A stretch of DNA of 64,000 nucleotides. Source: Tepidimonas aquatica (GTDB taxonomy: Bacteria; Pseudomonadota; Gammaproteobacteria; Burkholderiales; Burkholderiaceae_C). The position numbers and the translations under genes are program-made. Of this stretch, positions 9,539-18,576 are shown one piece after another. The stretch lies in the NCBI RefSeq assembly GCF_007556585.1, contig NZ_VJNA01000009.1:23562-87561 (forward strand), read 5' to 3'. The notes under the pieces were generated by a model. It had not been told where the DNA came from. It did not search any database and was given only the letters and a program-made list of their open reading frames with translations. The first letter of the stretch is position 1. Each line of letters begins with the position of its first letter.

Positions 9539-10257
9539 ATGAGGCCTTCGACACTCGAGTACGTGGATGCGCGCGGCTTGCCGATGTGGGTTCGGCCGGT
9601 TCAGGGCATCTTGGGCCGGCTGCGCCTGCGTGCCAAGCTGATGTTGAAGGGGGCGATGCTTGTCCTGTCGTTGATGGCCGCGCTGGGCTTGCGGGTTCAA
9701 CAACGCTGGCGGGAATGGAACGCTGCCGTGATTGCGAAGCGGGGGACCGATGTGGCGCGCACCATCGGCGACGCCATCCTCGCCAAACGGACCCATCTAG
9801 GCTTGACGCACTGGCTGTTGGGGGGCGCCTCGGTGGCGTCAGAGCGCGATGTGGGGGCTGATCGTCACGGCGGGGGCGACCACCGTGCTGGTGTTCGCAG
9901 TGATTTTGCTTCGGTGCGGCGCTCGTGGCCTCGGCGCGCCACAGCGTGTCCGAGGCGCACCGCGCGACCAGTGCTACTGCCCAGGGCGATCTGACCGTCA
10001 CCGCCGAGGTACATGGGCGGGACGAGGTGGCCGATTTGCTGATGCACATCCACCCCATGCAGGAGCGCTTACACCATGTGCTGGCGCGCATGCACGATGC
10101 GCAGGTCCACGAGGCCATCGAGCAGCTCAACGATGTGACACAAAGCAACGCCGCGCTGGTCGAAGAAAACACGGCGGCGGTCAAAACGCTGGACGACCAG
10201 GTTCAGGCGTTGCGTCAGCAGATCAACCGCTTCAAACTCCGGCATGTCCGGACTTGA
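9539..10257 (+). pseudogene. Decayed methyl-accepting chemotaxis protein gene
   Basis: Pieces of a chemoreceptor lie in three frames. The first, from the ATG at 9539 to about 9840, gives a basic N-terminus, a first membrane helix and a short periplasmic stretch. The second, about 9849-9925, gives a second membrane helix (WGLIVTAGATTVLVFAVILL). The third, about 9925-10257, gives a HAMP domain (AQGDLTVTAEVHGRDEVADL) directly joined to the extreme C-terminus (DVTQSNAALVEENTAAVKTL). The highly conserved kinase-control tip and most of the methylation helices, roughly 200 residues, are missing. At least two frameshifts plus an internal deletion make this non-functional. Confidence 0.85.
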
Positions 10258-10275
10258 GAGATTCCGAGGAGGAAT

Positions 10276-10923
10276 ATGGACAACGCACCACTCGTGGCGC
10301 CCGCTGTGGGCCTCTGTGTGGAGGGCGCCGATTGGGCGCTGGAGTGGATCACCCGACGCCAGACCGTTCTGCCCAAGCGATTGGTGGCTCCGGGGCCAAG
10401 CCGCGCCGAGATCGAGCGGTTGCTGACCGCGGCGGCCGCCGCGCCTGACCATGGACAGCTGCTGCCTTGGCGGTTCATCGACGTGCCGGTCGCTGCCCGC
10501 GAGGCACTGGGGGACGTGTTCGCCCAGGCCTTGCGGGAGCGCGACCCGGCGGCGACCACCGAGCAGCAGGCTCAGGCCCGCGAGAAAGCGCGCCGTGCTC
10601 CGCTGTTGTGGTTGCTGGTTGTCGATGCCCGCCCGCGTACCGAGGACGTGCCTGTGCGCGAGCGGCTCATCAGTGCGGGTTGCGCCGTGCAAAACATCAT
10701 GTTGATGGCCATGGCGATGGGCTACGGGTCGGCGCTGACCAGCGGCAAGGCGCTGGATTCGGCCGTGTTGCGGCAGGCATTTGCGCTGTCCGATGCCGAT
10801 ATGCCGGTGTGCTTCCTGAGCATCGGCACGGTGTGCCAGGCGCGCGCTCCGCGTGCCCGTCCGGCGCCGGCGCAGCTGTTTTCGGTCTGGACACCGAGCT
10901 TACCTATCGGGGGGGTGTCATGA
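10276..10923 (+). CDS. Nitroreductase family flavoprotein
   Basis: The 215-residue protein fits the FMN-dependent, NAD(P)H-using nitroreductase family, nearest the small YdjA type. Features seen are the N-terminal RRQTVLPKRLVAPGPSR segment, AAAAAPDHGQLLPWRF (FMN phosphate contact) and a GCAVQNIMLMAMAMGYGS helix that forms the dimer and flavin site. A strong GAGGAGG site precedes the ATG. Its stop overlaps the ATG of the hemerythrin gene (ATGA), so the two are coupled. The physiological substrate is not known. Confidence 0.88.
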   Translation: MDNAPLVAPAVGLCVEGADWALEWITRRQTVLPKRLVAPGPSRAEIERLLTAAAAAPDHGQLLPWRFIDVPVAAREALGDVFAQALRERDPAATTEQQAQAREKARRAPLLWLLVVDARPRTEDVPVRERLISAGCAVQNIMLMAMAMGYGSALTSGKALDSAVLRQAFALSDADMPVCFLSIGTVCQARAPRARPAPAQLFSVWTPSLPIGGVS

Positions 10924-11522
10924 CCAGTCCGGTTTGGGTCGGGGGCGGGAAGGAGCCACAAGCAGACCACGAGCATCCGTTCGAGTGGTTGCGGGCCTGC
11001 CACGACCGGGTCGAGCGCACGCTCGATTTGCTGCAGCGGTTGGTGGCTCATGTGGATGGCCACGGCGCCGACACTTCCTCAGCGCAGGCCGCTGCCCAGG
11101 TCCAGCGCTACTTCGATCGGGCGGCCCCGTTGCATCACGAGGATGAGGAGCTGCACGTCTTTCCGCGCGTGCGCGCGATGTGCGACGCACGCTTAGACGC
11201 TCTGGTGCAGCGCCTGCAGGCGGATCATGCTGCCATGGCAGATGATTGGGCACAGTTGCGCCCGGTCTTGTTGCGCTTGCAGGCAGCCGTGGGCGACGCG
11301 GGCTGGCGCTGGTCCAGCGATGATCGGGAATGCCTGACGCGCTTCGTGCGGCGCTACGAGTGCCACATTGCCACCGAGGAGGGCGAGGTCTTCGTGGCAG
11401 CCGAACATGCCATGACCGCCGCCGATCGGGCGGTCATGTCCGAGGACATGATGGTTCGCCGGGCAATCGGTGCTCCCCCCGCGAGGGCGATGGCACTCAA
11501 GCCGTCGCGGGTGCCACGTTGA
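10920..11522 (+). CDS. Hemerythrin HHE-domain protein
   Basis: The 200-residue helical protein carries the diiron ligand pattern of hemerythrin-like domains: HPFEWLRACHDRVE near residue 20, HHEDEELHVFPR near residue 70 and a CHIATEEGEVF segment near residue 160. Related proteins bind O2 or NO, or help repair iron centres under nitrosative stress. It overlaps the nitroreductase gene by 4 bp. Its 3' end overlaps the convergent truncated-haemoglobin gene by 26 bp. The company of NnrS and a truncated haemoglobin supports an NO or redox role, but this is inferred from context. Confidence 0.85.
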   Translation: MTSPVWVGGGKEPQADHEHPFEWLRACHDRVERTLDLLQRLVAHVDGHGADTSSAQAAAQVQRYFDRAAPLHHEDEELHVFPRVRAMCDARLDALVQRLQADHAAMADDWAQLRPVLLRLQAAVGDAGWRWSSDDRECLTRFVRRYECHIATEEGEVFVAAEHAMTAADRAVMSEDMMVRRAIGAPPARAMALKPSRVPR

Positions 11523-11898
11523 TCATGTGATCGGCCAGCTGTTGCAGCGCCTCGCCGAGCGCGTGGCGCAGGCCCTCGTCGGCCACCTCCTCGGCCAGCG
11601 CCAGGCGCATGCACAGCATCCACTGGTCGCGCTCGCGCGGGCCGATGGCGTACGGCAGGTGGCGCATGCGCAGGCGCGGGTGGCCGTGCTTTTGCACATA
11701 CAGCGGCGGGCCGCCCAGCCAGCCGGAGAGGAACTCGAACAGGCTCTGGCGCGCGCCGTCCAGGCTGTCGGGGTGCAGCTTGCGAACCGCGTAGGCCTCC
11801 GGCAGCTCGTCCATCAGGTCGTAGAAGCGGTCGACCAGGCGCCGCACGGCGGCCTCGCCGCCGAGCGCGGCGTAGGGGGTGGTGGGGGCGTGGTTCAT
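11497..11898 (-). CDS. Group II truncated haemoglobin
   Basis: The 133-residue product has the short two-over-two globin fold of trHbO-type proteins. The proximal region HPRLRMRHLPYAIG supplies the haem-binding His, and the following ERDQWMLCM carries the Trp diagnostic of group II. RFYDLMDE near the start supplies the distal Tyr. Such globins bind O2 and NO and may detoxify NO or peroxide. The ATG at 11898 is preceded by GGAGG; an upstream in-frame start would overlap the permease gene. It is the last gene of a three-gene minus-strand operon with a sigma-54-type promoter at 13421-13436. Confidence 0.92.
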   Translation of the reverse strand: MNHAPTTPYAALGGEAAVRRLVDRFYDLMDELPEAYAVRKLHPDSLDGARQSLFEFLSGWLGGPPLYVQKHGHPRLRMRHLPYAIGPRERDQWMLCMRLALAEEVADEGLRHALGEALQQLADHMINVAPATA

Positions 11899-11947
11899 GG
11901 TGAAGTCCTCCACGGGAAGGGGCCGGTCGGGGAGCGTCCGGGCCGGG

Positions 11948-12937
11948 TCAGGCGACGCGCTGCACACCCGCTTCGGGCGCGGGGCCGAACAGACGCGGCG
12001 TCAGCCGCACGTACCACGCGGCCGCCTGCACCTGCACCACGTAGGCCAGCGCGATCAGCAGCGCGGCTTCGGCACCGGCGGCGCCGAACACCCCCATCGC
12101 GATGGCCAGGGCGATGGACAGGTTGCGCATGACGGTGCCATAGACCAGCGCGATGCCGTCGCCGCGGGCGAACAGCCCGCGCGCCAGCGCCGTGCTGAGC
12201 GCAAAGTTGACGCCGTAGAGCACGAGCAGCGGCACCAGCAGCGCCGGCAGTTGCGCCGGGTGGGCCACGATGTCGCTGGATTTGAGCGCCAGCGACACCG
12301 CGACGATGCCGAGCACCCCCAGCGTGGACAGCGGCGCGAAGCGCGGCGCGAGCCGCTGCTTGAACGCCGCCTCGCCATGCCGCGCCACCAGCCAGCGGCG
12401 CGTGGCGGTGCCAAGTGCCAGCGGCAGCAGCACGATCAGCGCGATCTGCGCAAAAACCTGCAGCAGCGGCACCGGCACCACCGCGCCGAGCAGCGCGCGC
12501 AGGTACAGCGGAGCCAGCAGCGAGCCGGCCAGCAAGCCGATCACCGTCATGCGCACGGCGGCCGGCACGTTGCCCTTGGCCATGCCGGTCCACGAGATGG
12601 TCATGCCCGAGGTCGGCAGCAGCGCGGTCAGCAGCAGCGCTAGGCGTAGCATCGGCTGCTCGGGGAAGAACAGCAGGCCCAGCGCGTAGCCGATGGCCGG
12701 CAGCAGCACGAAGTTGACCGCCAGCGTCACGCCCTGCAGCCGCAGCCCGCCGGGCCGCAGCAGCTCGCGCAGATCGACGCCGACCATCATCGGATAGACC
12801 ATCAGAAAGGTCAGCGGCAGGATCAGCGCGCGCAGCGCCGGCTCCGGCAGCCAGGGCCCCAGCAGCAGGCCGAGCGCCATCGCGCCGGGAATGCTCCAGA
12901 CCAGGTTTTTCTGCAACCACTGCAGCGGCGTCCACAT
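11948..12937 (-). CDS. ACR3-like / bile-acid:sodium symporter superfamily permease
   Basis: The 329-residue protein has about ten membrane helices and belongs to the SBF-like superfamily that includes the arsenite exporter ACR3. The central motif LLPTSGMTISWTGMAKGN aligns with the ACR3 helix that normally holds an essential Cys; here the position is Ser or Thr, so arsenite extrusion is doubtful. A sulfur oxyanion, organic anion or other substrate is possible and cannot be chosen from sequence alone. GGAGG precedes the ATG. It lies between an uncharacterised gene and the truncated haemoglobin in one transcript. Confidence 0.8.
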   Translation of the reverse strand: MWTPLQWLQKNLVWSIPGAMALGLLLGPWLPEPALRALILPLTFLMVYPMMVGVDLRELLRPGGLRLQGVTLAVNFVLLPAIGYALGLLFFPEQPMLRLALLLTALLPTSGMTISWTGMAKGNVPAAVRMTVIGLLAGSLLAPLYLRALLGAVVPVPLLQVFAQIALIVLLPLALGTATRRWLVARHGEAAFKQRLAPRFAPLSTLGVLGIVAVSLALKSSDIVAHPAQLPALLVPLLVLYGVNFALSTALARGLFARGDGIALVYGTVMRNLSIALAIAMGVFGAAGAEAALLIALAYVVQVQAAAWYVRLTPRLFGPAPEAGVQRVA

Positions 12938-12956
12938 GGGCGGCCTCCGGTGCGGG

Positions 12957-13346
12957 TCAGGCGTTGCGCAGCGCCAGCGCCCACGCCTGCATGGCGTCGT
13001 TGGCGGGCTTCATCGGCGCGTCCATGAAGCTGATGACGAAGTGCGAGCCGGTGTCGGCGATGCCGATCGAGCGCGGACGCACCGCCAGCACCTGCGGGTT
13101 GGGCAGCGCGTGGCCGAAGCAGAACAGCACGTTGACGGCGGCCTGGATGTCGGGGGCCACCTCGCCGCCGATGGCGCGCGTGTGCGCCAGGTGGTCGAAG
13201 GTGCCGAGGTAGGTCACGCGCGGCGTGCGCTCGATGCATTGGCGGAAGTAAGCCGCGATCTCCTCCGCGCTGCGGTAGGTCGTCTCGCGCTTGTCGAGGT
13301 CGAGCACGGTGATGGGGTATTTCTCTTGAAAGTGCAGCGATTTCAT
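12957..13346 (-). CDS. Conserved uncharacterised protein (possibly DUF6858 type)
   Basis: The 129-residue soluble protein has no recognised catalytic motif. It resembles a small family seen beside redox and cytochrome genes in proteobacteria; the DUF6858 label is from memory and uncertain. Conserved-looking stretches are FQEKYPITVLDLDKRET at the start, YLGTFDHLAHTRAIGGE in the middle, and LPNPQVLAVRPRSIG followed by FVISFMDAPMKPANDAM. A single His pair (FDHLAH) could bind metal, but there is no proof. The ATG at 13346 is the first gene downstream of the sigma-54-type promoter at 13421-13436. The permease and globin genes follow. Confidence 0.75.
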   Translation of the reverse strand: MKSLHFQEKYPITVLDLDKRETTYRSAEEIAAYFRQCIERTPRVTYLGTFDHLAHTRAIGGEVAPDIQAAVNVLFCFGHALPNPQVLAVRPRSIGIADTGSHFVISFMDAPMKPANDAMQAWALALRNA

Positions 13347-13420
13347 GGTGGATGCCAGGTGAACCGATGGAGAGGCGGCGGGCGCCGGATGCGGCGTCCG
13401 CGTGCCAAGCGCCGTGTTTC

Positions 13421-13436
13421 TGCACAAGCCGTGCCA
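13421..13436 (-). promoter_or_regulatory. Sigma-54 (-24/-12) promoter for the 13346-11497 operon
   Basis: Read on the minus strand, TGGCACGGCTTGTGCA has the invariant GG and GC dinucleotides at the required 10-bp spacing and differs from TGGCACG-N4-TTGCA at one position. The start of transcription would fall near 13410, leaving a leader of about 64 nt before the ATG at 13346. An additional TGGCACG at 13407-13401 lacks a matching -12 element. Confidence 0.65.
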
Positions 13437-13531
13437 GCCGTCTTCGCTCGGGGCACCGCCCTGTCGGCCGGCGCTGTGGCCTCCAAAAGCCCTCGCGCGC
13501 CGTGACCGACGCGGTTTTGACTGACAATCAT

Positions 13532-13540
13532 GGCAGACAT
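13532..13540. promoter_or_regulatory. Candidate enhancer word GGCAGACAT
   Basis: This 9-mer lies 96 bp upstream of the outer end of the sigma-54 promoter at 13436. The same word at 20163-20171 lies 95 bp upstream of the outer end of the other sigma-54-type promoter at 20068, in the same orientation relative to it. It also sits just before the start of the activator gene at 13553, so autoregulation is possible. Function as an activator-binding site is inference. Confidence 0.4.
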
Positions 13541-13552
13541 CCACTCGCCACC

Positions 13553-14757
<1,205 letters not shown>

Positions 14758-14761
<4 letters not shown>

Positions 14762-15489
14762 CGCCGCCGCGCCGCCGGCAGGTCGGCGTAGTAGGCCGCC
14801 AGCGCCTCGATCTCGGCGCGGCTGAGCCGCTCGGCGAAGAAGCGCATGCCCTTGGCGACGTCGTTGTGGCGCTCGCCCCCGTGGTAGTGCAGCATCGTGC
14901 GCACGAAATAGACCGGGTTCTGGCCGCCCAGCGCCGGTGCCTCTAGCTTGCCGCCCTGGCCGCCGACGCCGTGGCAGCTCGCGCACGGCGTGATCAGGCG
15001 CTGCGGGTCGCCCTTGCGCACCAGCTGCTCGGCCTGGGCGCGCGTGACGCTGCTCGCGGGCCGCGGCGTGCCGTCGTCGCGCGGCAGCGGCAGGCTGGCG
15101 TAGTAGGCCGCCACGTCGGCGATCTGCTGCGGCGTCATCATCTGCGCCACGTCGCGCATCAGGCGCGCGCCTTCGGTTTCCAGCCGCCGGCCCTGCTGGT
15201 AGTCCAACAGCATCTTGGCGGTGTAGCTGGCCTTCTGGCCGGCCAGGTGGGCCCAGTTCAGCGTCGGCGCCACGCCAACCTCGCCGTGGCAGGAGGCGCA
15301 GAACATCTGGCGGTGCACCTGCTCGCCCCGCTTGGCGTCACCCGGCGGCAGCGCGGCCAGCGCCTGGCGCAGGCTGGCGCTGGTCCAGGCGGAGGTGGGG
15401 GCGGCCTCGTGCGCGGCGGGGGCGGCGCCTGCGGCGGCGCCGATGCCCGGCAGCGCAGCCGCCAGCAGGGAAGGGATCGTGCGTCGCAT
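14758..15489 (-). CDS. Dihaem c-type cytochrome (c4-like)
   Basis: The 243-residue exported protein has a Sec-type signal peptide (about residues 1-28) and two CASCH haem sites, near residues 64-68 and 169-173, in two similar domains each ending in an AAYYASLP or AAYYADLP motif, as in cytochrome c4. It probably shuttles electrons in the periplasm between the flavoprotein or monohaem cytochrome encoded upstream and a terminal acceptor. The ATG at 15489 has AGGAG at ideal spacing. It is the last gene of the five-gene operon and its stop overlaps the convergent activator gene's stop by 4 bp. Confidence 0.9.
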
Positions 15490-15506
15490 CGTGCGCTCCT
15501 TTCGCA

Positions 15507-16877
15507 TCAGGCAAAGCAGTCCTGGGTGAAGGTGCGCAGCCACGCCTGCTGGTAGCGCGCGCCGAGTCGGATCTGCACCGGTGAGGCGTCCAGCGGGAGG
15601 TAGCGCTCCTTGCCGTTGACGCGGCCGATCTTGCCGTCGGGCAGGATGCGGAACACGTCGGCGACGAACAGGCCGTAATCCTTGCCGGCCAGCGCGTAGC
15701 AGGTGTTTTCCCACAGCGGCTCGGGCGCCTTGCGGCCGGCCAGCTCCTCGACGATGGCGCGCGCCACCACCTTGGCCTGCGTGTTGGCGGAAAAACCGCT
15801 CTTCGGCATCGCATCGGCGATGCTGGCATCGCCGATGACATGCACGTGGGGCACCAGCGTCGAGGCGAACGTGCGCCGTTCGATTGGGCAAAAGCCGCTG
15901 CCGTCGGTCAGGCCGAAGGTGCGCGCGATCGCCCCGGCGCGCATCGGCGGGATGATGTTGATGACGTCGGCCTGGATCGTCTCGCCCTCGGTTTCCAGCC
16001 GCATGCGCCTGGCGTCGAGCTTCAGCGGCCGGCCGCCGTCCTTGCCGCGGATCCAACTGATCATGCTCGGCTTGCTGTGGGTCTTCAACTCCACCTTGTC
16101 GGCCATCTTCTTGGCGTAGTCTTCGGGCAGGTTGAAGCCGTAGAGGCGGTTCCAGCCGAGCATCATCGTTTCGTCGGTGACGAAGGCATCCTTCGGGTCG
16201 GCGATGATGACCTTGGCGGTGGGGTTGCGCTGCAGCAGCCATTCGGTGACCAGCGCCGCGCGCTCGTAAGGCCCTGGCGGGCAGCGGTAGGGGTTCGGCG
16301 GGGCGGCCAGCACGAACACGCCGCCCGGGCGCATGGCCTTGAGCTGCTGCGCCAGCAGCGCGGTCTGCTCGCCCGGGATCCAGCCCGACGGCACCGCCGT
16401 GCGCGCCACCTGCTCGCTGTAGCCGGGGTAGGCGTCGTAGAGCAGCTCGATGCCCGGCGAGACGATCAGCCGGTCGTAGCCGATGCGCTGCTTGCCGGCG
16501 GTGGTGACGACGCGCGCCACCGGATCCAGCGCCACCGCGGCGTCGAACACGAAGCGGATGCCGTACTTGTCGCGCAGCGTGTCGTAGCGCACCTCCAGGT
16601 CGCGCATCGTGATGTGCTCGGTCAGCACCTCCGACGAGCCGTAGGGGCGGATGTAGATCGGGTTGCGCTCGATCACGGTGACGTCGAGCGCCGGGTTGAA
16701 GAGCTTGAGGTACTTGGCCGCGGTGGCGCCGCCGACGCCGCCGCCGACGATGACGATGCGCGCCTTCTCGTTGGCGAAGGCCAGCGTCGGCGCGGTGGCC
16801 GCGGCCAGCAGGCCGAGCGCCTGGCCCATCCAGGCGCGGCGCGTGGCGCCGCCGGTGGCGGGATGCAGGGTCGTCAT
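15507..16877 (-). CDS. Flavocytochrome c sulfide dehydrogenase-like flavoprotein (FccB/SoxF family)
   Basis: The 456-residue protein has a twin-arginine signal (TRRAWMGQALGLLAA, cleaved after about AFA at residue 35), then an FAD fold (IVIVGGGVGGATAAKYLK). The two Cys of the FccB redox-active disulfide are both present: Cys199 in CPPGPYERA and Cys330 in GFCPIERRTFAST. FccB oxidises sulfide to sulfur species and gives electrons to a bound cytochrome c. It follows a monohaem cytochrome gene by 11 bp and precedes a dihaem cytochrome gene. Sulfide or polysulfide is therefore the first substrate to test, though relatives may act on other thiols. Confidence 0.88.
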   Translation of the reverse strand: MTTLHPATGGATRRAWMGQALGLLAAATAPTLAFANEKARIVIVGGGVGGATAAKYLKLFNPALDVTVIERNPIYIRPYGSSEVLTEHITMRDLEVRYDTLRDKYGIRFVFDAAVALDPVARVVTTAGKQRIGYDRLIVSPGIELLYDAYPGYSEQVARTAVPSGWIPGEQTALLAQQLKAMRPGGVFVLAAPPNPYRCPPGPYERAALVTEWLLQRNPTAKVIIADPKDAFVTDETMMLGWNRLYGFNLPEDYAKKMADKVELKTHSKPSMISWIRGKDGGRPLKLDARRMRLETEGETIQADVINIIPPMRAGAIARTFGLTDGSGFCPIERRTFASTLVPHVHVIGDASIADAMPKSGFSANTQAKVVARAIVEELAGRKAPEPLWENTCYALAGKDYGLFVADVFRILPDGKIGRVNGKERYLPLDASPVQIRLGARYQQAWLRTFTQDCFA

Positions 16878-16888
16878 GGTTATCCCCC

Positions 16889-17314
16889 TTACAGCGGCTT
16901 CTGCGCTGCGAAGAATTCGGCCATCGCCAGCAGCTGCGCGTCGGTGAAGCCGCGCGCCACGTGGCCCATCAGCGTGGAAGGCCGCTTGCCGTCACGAAAA
17001 TCTTTCATCGTGCGCACGAACTGCTCCACCGGCATGCCGGCCAGCGGCATGAAGGCCTCGTCGCCGAGCTGGCCGTAGGTGCCGTGGCAGGCGGCGCAGC
17101 TGTGCGCCATCACGTCGCCGCGCAGCGGCTCGTCGCTGGCCACATTCAGCGGGCTGGGGGCGGCCGCCGCCGCTGCGGGGGCGGTGGGGGCGCTGGCGGA
17201 GGCGGCGGTCTTCTGCGCCACCGTGGCCACCGCCACGCCGACGCTGGTCAGCCCGGCGGCCAGCAGCACCGGCCACAACGTGCGCCGCCAGGCGGGTTGT
17301 TTGCGTTCGCTCAT
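16889..17314 (-). CDS. Monohaem c-type cytochrome, probable FccB partner
   Basis: The 141-residue protein has an N-terminal membrane helix or uncleaved signal, an Ala/Pro-rich linker, and one CAACH haem site near residues 73-77. A downstream Met (STLMGHVARGF) is the likely sixth ligand. It resembles the cytochrome subunits and c553-type partners encoded next to FccB. It lies 34 bp after the membrane-protein gene and 11 bp before fccB on the same transcript. Its job is probably to take electrons from the flavoprotein and, being membrane-tethered, pass them to the bd-like protein. Confidence 0.88.
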   Translation of the reverse strand: MSERKQPAWRRTLWPVLLAAGLTSVGVAVATVAQKTAASASAPTAPAAAAAAPSPLNVASDEPLRGDVMAHSCAACHGTYGQLGDEAFMPLAGMPVEQFVRTMKDFRDGKRPSTLMGHVARGFTDAQLLAMAEFFAAQKPL

Positions 17315-17348
17315 GGTTTGCTCACTCCTTGGCGGGGGCGCTGGCCGT

Positions 17349-18572
17349 TCAGCGCAGCCACACCCACAGTCCGACGCCGAAGTACGCCAGCGTCCACAGC
17401 ACCAGCAGCCGCACCGACCACTGGCCCAGCGCCGTCACGCGCGGCCCCGGGGTGTAGGTGCCCTGGCGCTGCTGGCCGGCCTGCCACGCCACCGTCAGCA
17501 GGTAGCCCAGCGTGACGCCGCCGACGACGGCGAAGGTGACGAAGAACAGCACGGTGCTGTACCAGTCCATCTGGATGCGGTAGTCCAGCGCGTCGTAGCC
17601 GTGCGTGCCGAGCAGGGTGACGTAGCGCAGCGCCTCGCGTGCGGCACCGACGACGATCAGCGCCACCGCACCGGCGCCGAAGATGCCGTAGCCCCACAAG
17701 CCCCGGTCCAGCTGCGGCCCCAGCACGAGCGGCAGCGCCACCACCGCCAGCAGCGCCGCCAGCGCCAGCCACACCCACGGCGAGGTGGCGAACCACGCCA
17801 TCTTGGCCGGCAGCGTCGCCATCCACAGCGCGCCCAGCAGCACGGCCACCACGCCGCCGGCCACCATCAGGCGCTGCGCCAGCGCGCGCACCCAGTCGAG
17901 GTAGACCGCGTCGCCCTCGCCGGCGCCGATCAGGTAGCGGCGGTAGGCGTACAGCCACGCGCCGGTCACCGGCGCCGACAGCGCGATGAAGAAGCCGAAG
18001 CGCGGCAGGTTCCAGTAGTGCAGGCTGCGGCCGCTCGGGTCGATCGCGCCGCCCGGGGCGTACCACTGCATCCACGCCTCCGGGAACAGCATCTGGTTGG
18101 TCAGGCTGTGCACGATGAAGCCGACCAGCAGCAGCGCCACCGACAGCACCATCCACGCCGTGCCGCGCGCGCCGTCGCGCACCAGGTCGTGGTTGCGCCA
18201 GTAGAACAGGTACATCGCCATGTAGCCGCCGATCAGCGCGACGATGAAGCCGATCACCCACCAGGCCGACAGCACGTTGGAGGTGTACCAGAACGGGTCG
18301 TAGATCACCTGCACGAACAGGAGCGGCGCCACGCCCAGCACGATCGCCACCGAGACGGCGATCTTGGCCGTGGTCAGCATCGCCGCGGCGAGCCGGCGCC
18401 AGTGCGTCTCGGCGCTGAAGGCGCCGCGCAGCGTCAGCGCCGAGGCGCCCAGCATCACCTGCACCGCCGCGATGTGCAGCGCGAACGTCAGCACGCCCAG
18501 GATCAGGAACAGCACCGGGTGCGAGGGCACCCCGGCCTGGTCGCGCAGCGCGTAGAGCATTTCCGGGGTCAT
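17349..18572 (-). CDS. Multispanning membrane protein, probable second subunit of the bd-like complex
   Basis: This 407-residue protein is not one I can assign to a named family. It has about ten hydrophobic helices and several conserved-looking polar sites within them: SHPVLF and TFALHIAAVQVML near the start, FYWRNHD, FIVHSLTNQMLFPEA, and LHYWNLPRFGFF. The length and helix count suit a CydB-like partner, but CydB motifs are not evident. It begins immediately after the bd-like gene, with its Shine-Dalgarno sequence overlapping that gene's stop, implying coupled synthesis of two subunits of one complex. Confidence 0.7.
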   Translation of the reverse strand: MTPEMLYALRDQAGVPSHPVLFLILGVLTFALHIAAVQVMLGASALTLRGAFSAETHWRRLAAAMLTTAKIAVSVAIVLGVAPLLFVQVIYDPFWYTSNVLSAWWVIGFIVALIGGYMAMYLFYWRNHDLVRDGARGTAWMVLSVALLLVGFIVHSLTNQMLFPEAWMQWYAPGGAIDPSGRSLHYWNLPRFGFFIALSAPVTGAWLYAYRRYLIGAGEGDAVYLDWVRALAQRLMVAGGVVAVLLGALWMATLPAKMAWFATSPWVWLALAALLAVVALPLVLGPQLDRGLWGYGIFGAGAVALIVVGAAREALRYVTLLGTHGYDALDYRIQMDWYSTVLFFVTFAVVGGVTLGYLLTVAWQAGQQRQGTYTPGPRVTALGQWSVRLLVLWTLAYFGVGLWVWLR

Positions 18573-18576
18573 GGCA

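Noticed and set aside
11948..12937. Arsenite exporter ACR3
   Set aside because: The essential Cys of the ACR3 helix is replaced and no arsR or arsC lies nearby; kept only as ACR3-like.
13401..13407. Second TGGCACG as another sigma-54 promoter
   Set aside because: No GC dinucleotide at the -12 position at the required spacing.
13517..13530. TTGACTGACAATCA as an FNR box near the activator start
   Set aside because: The half-sites are out of register with TTGAT-N4-ATCAA by one base.
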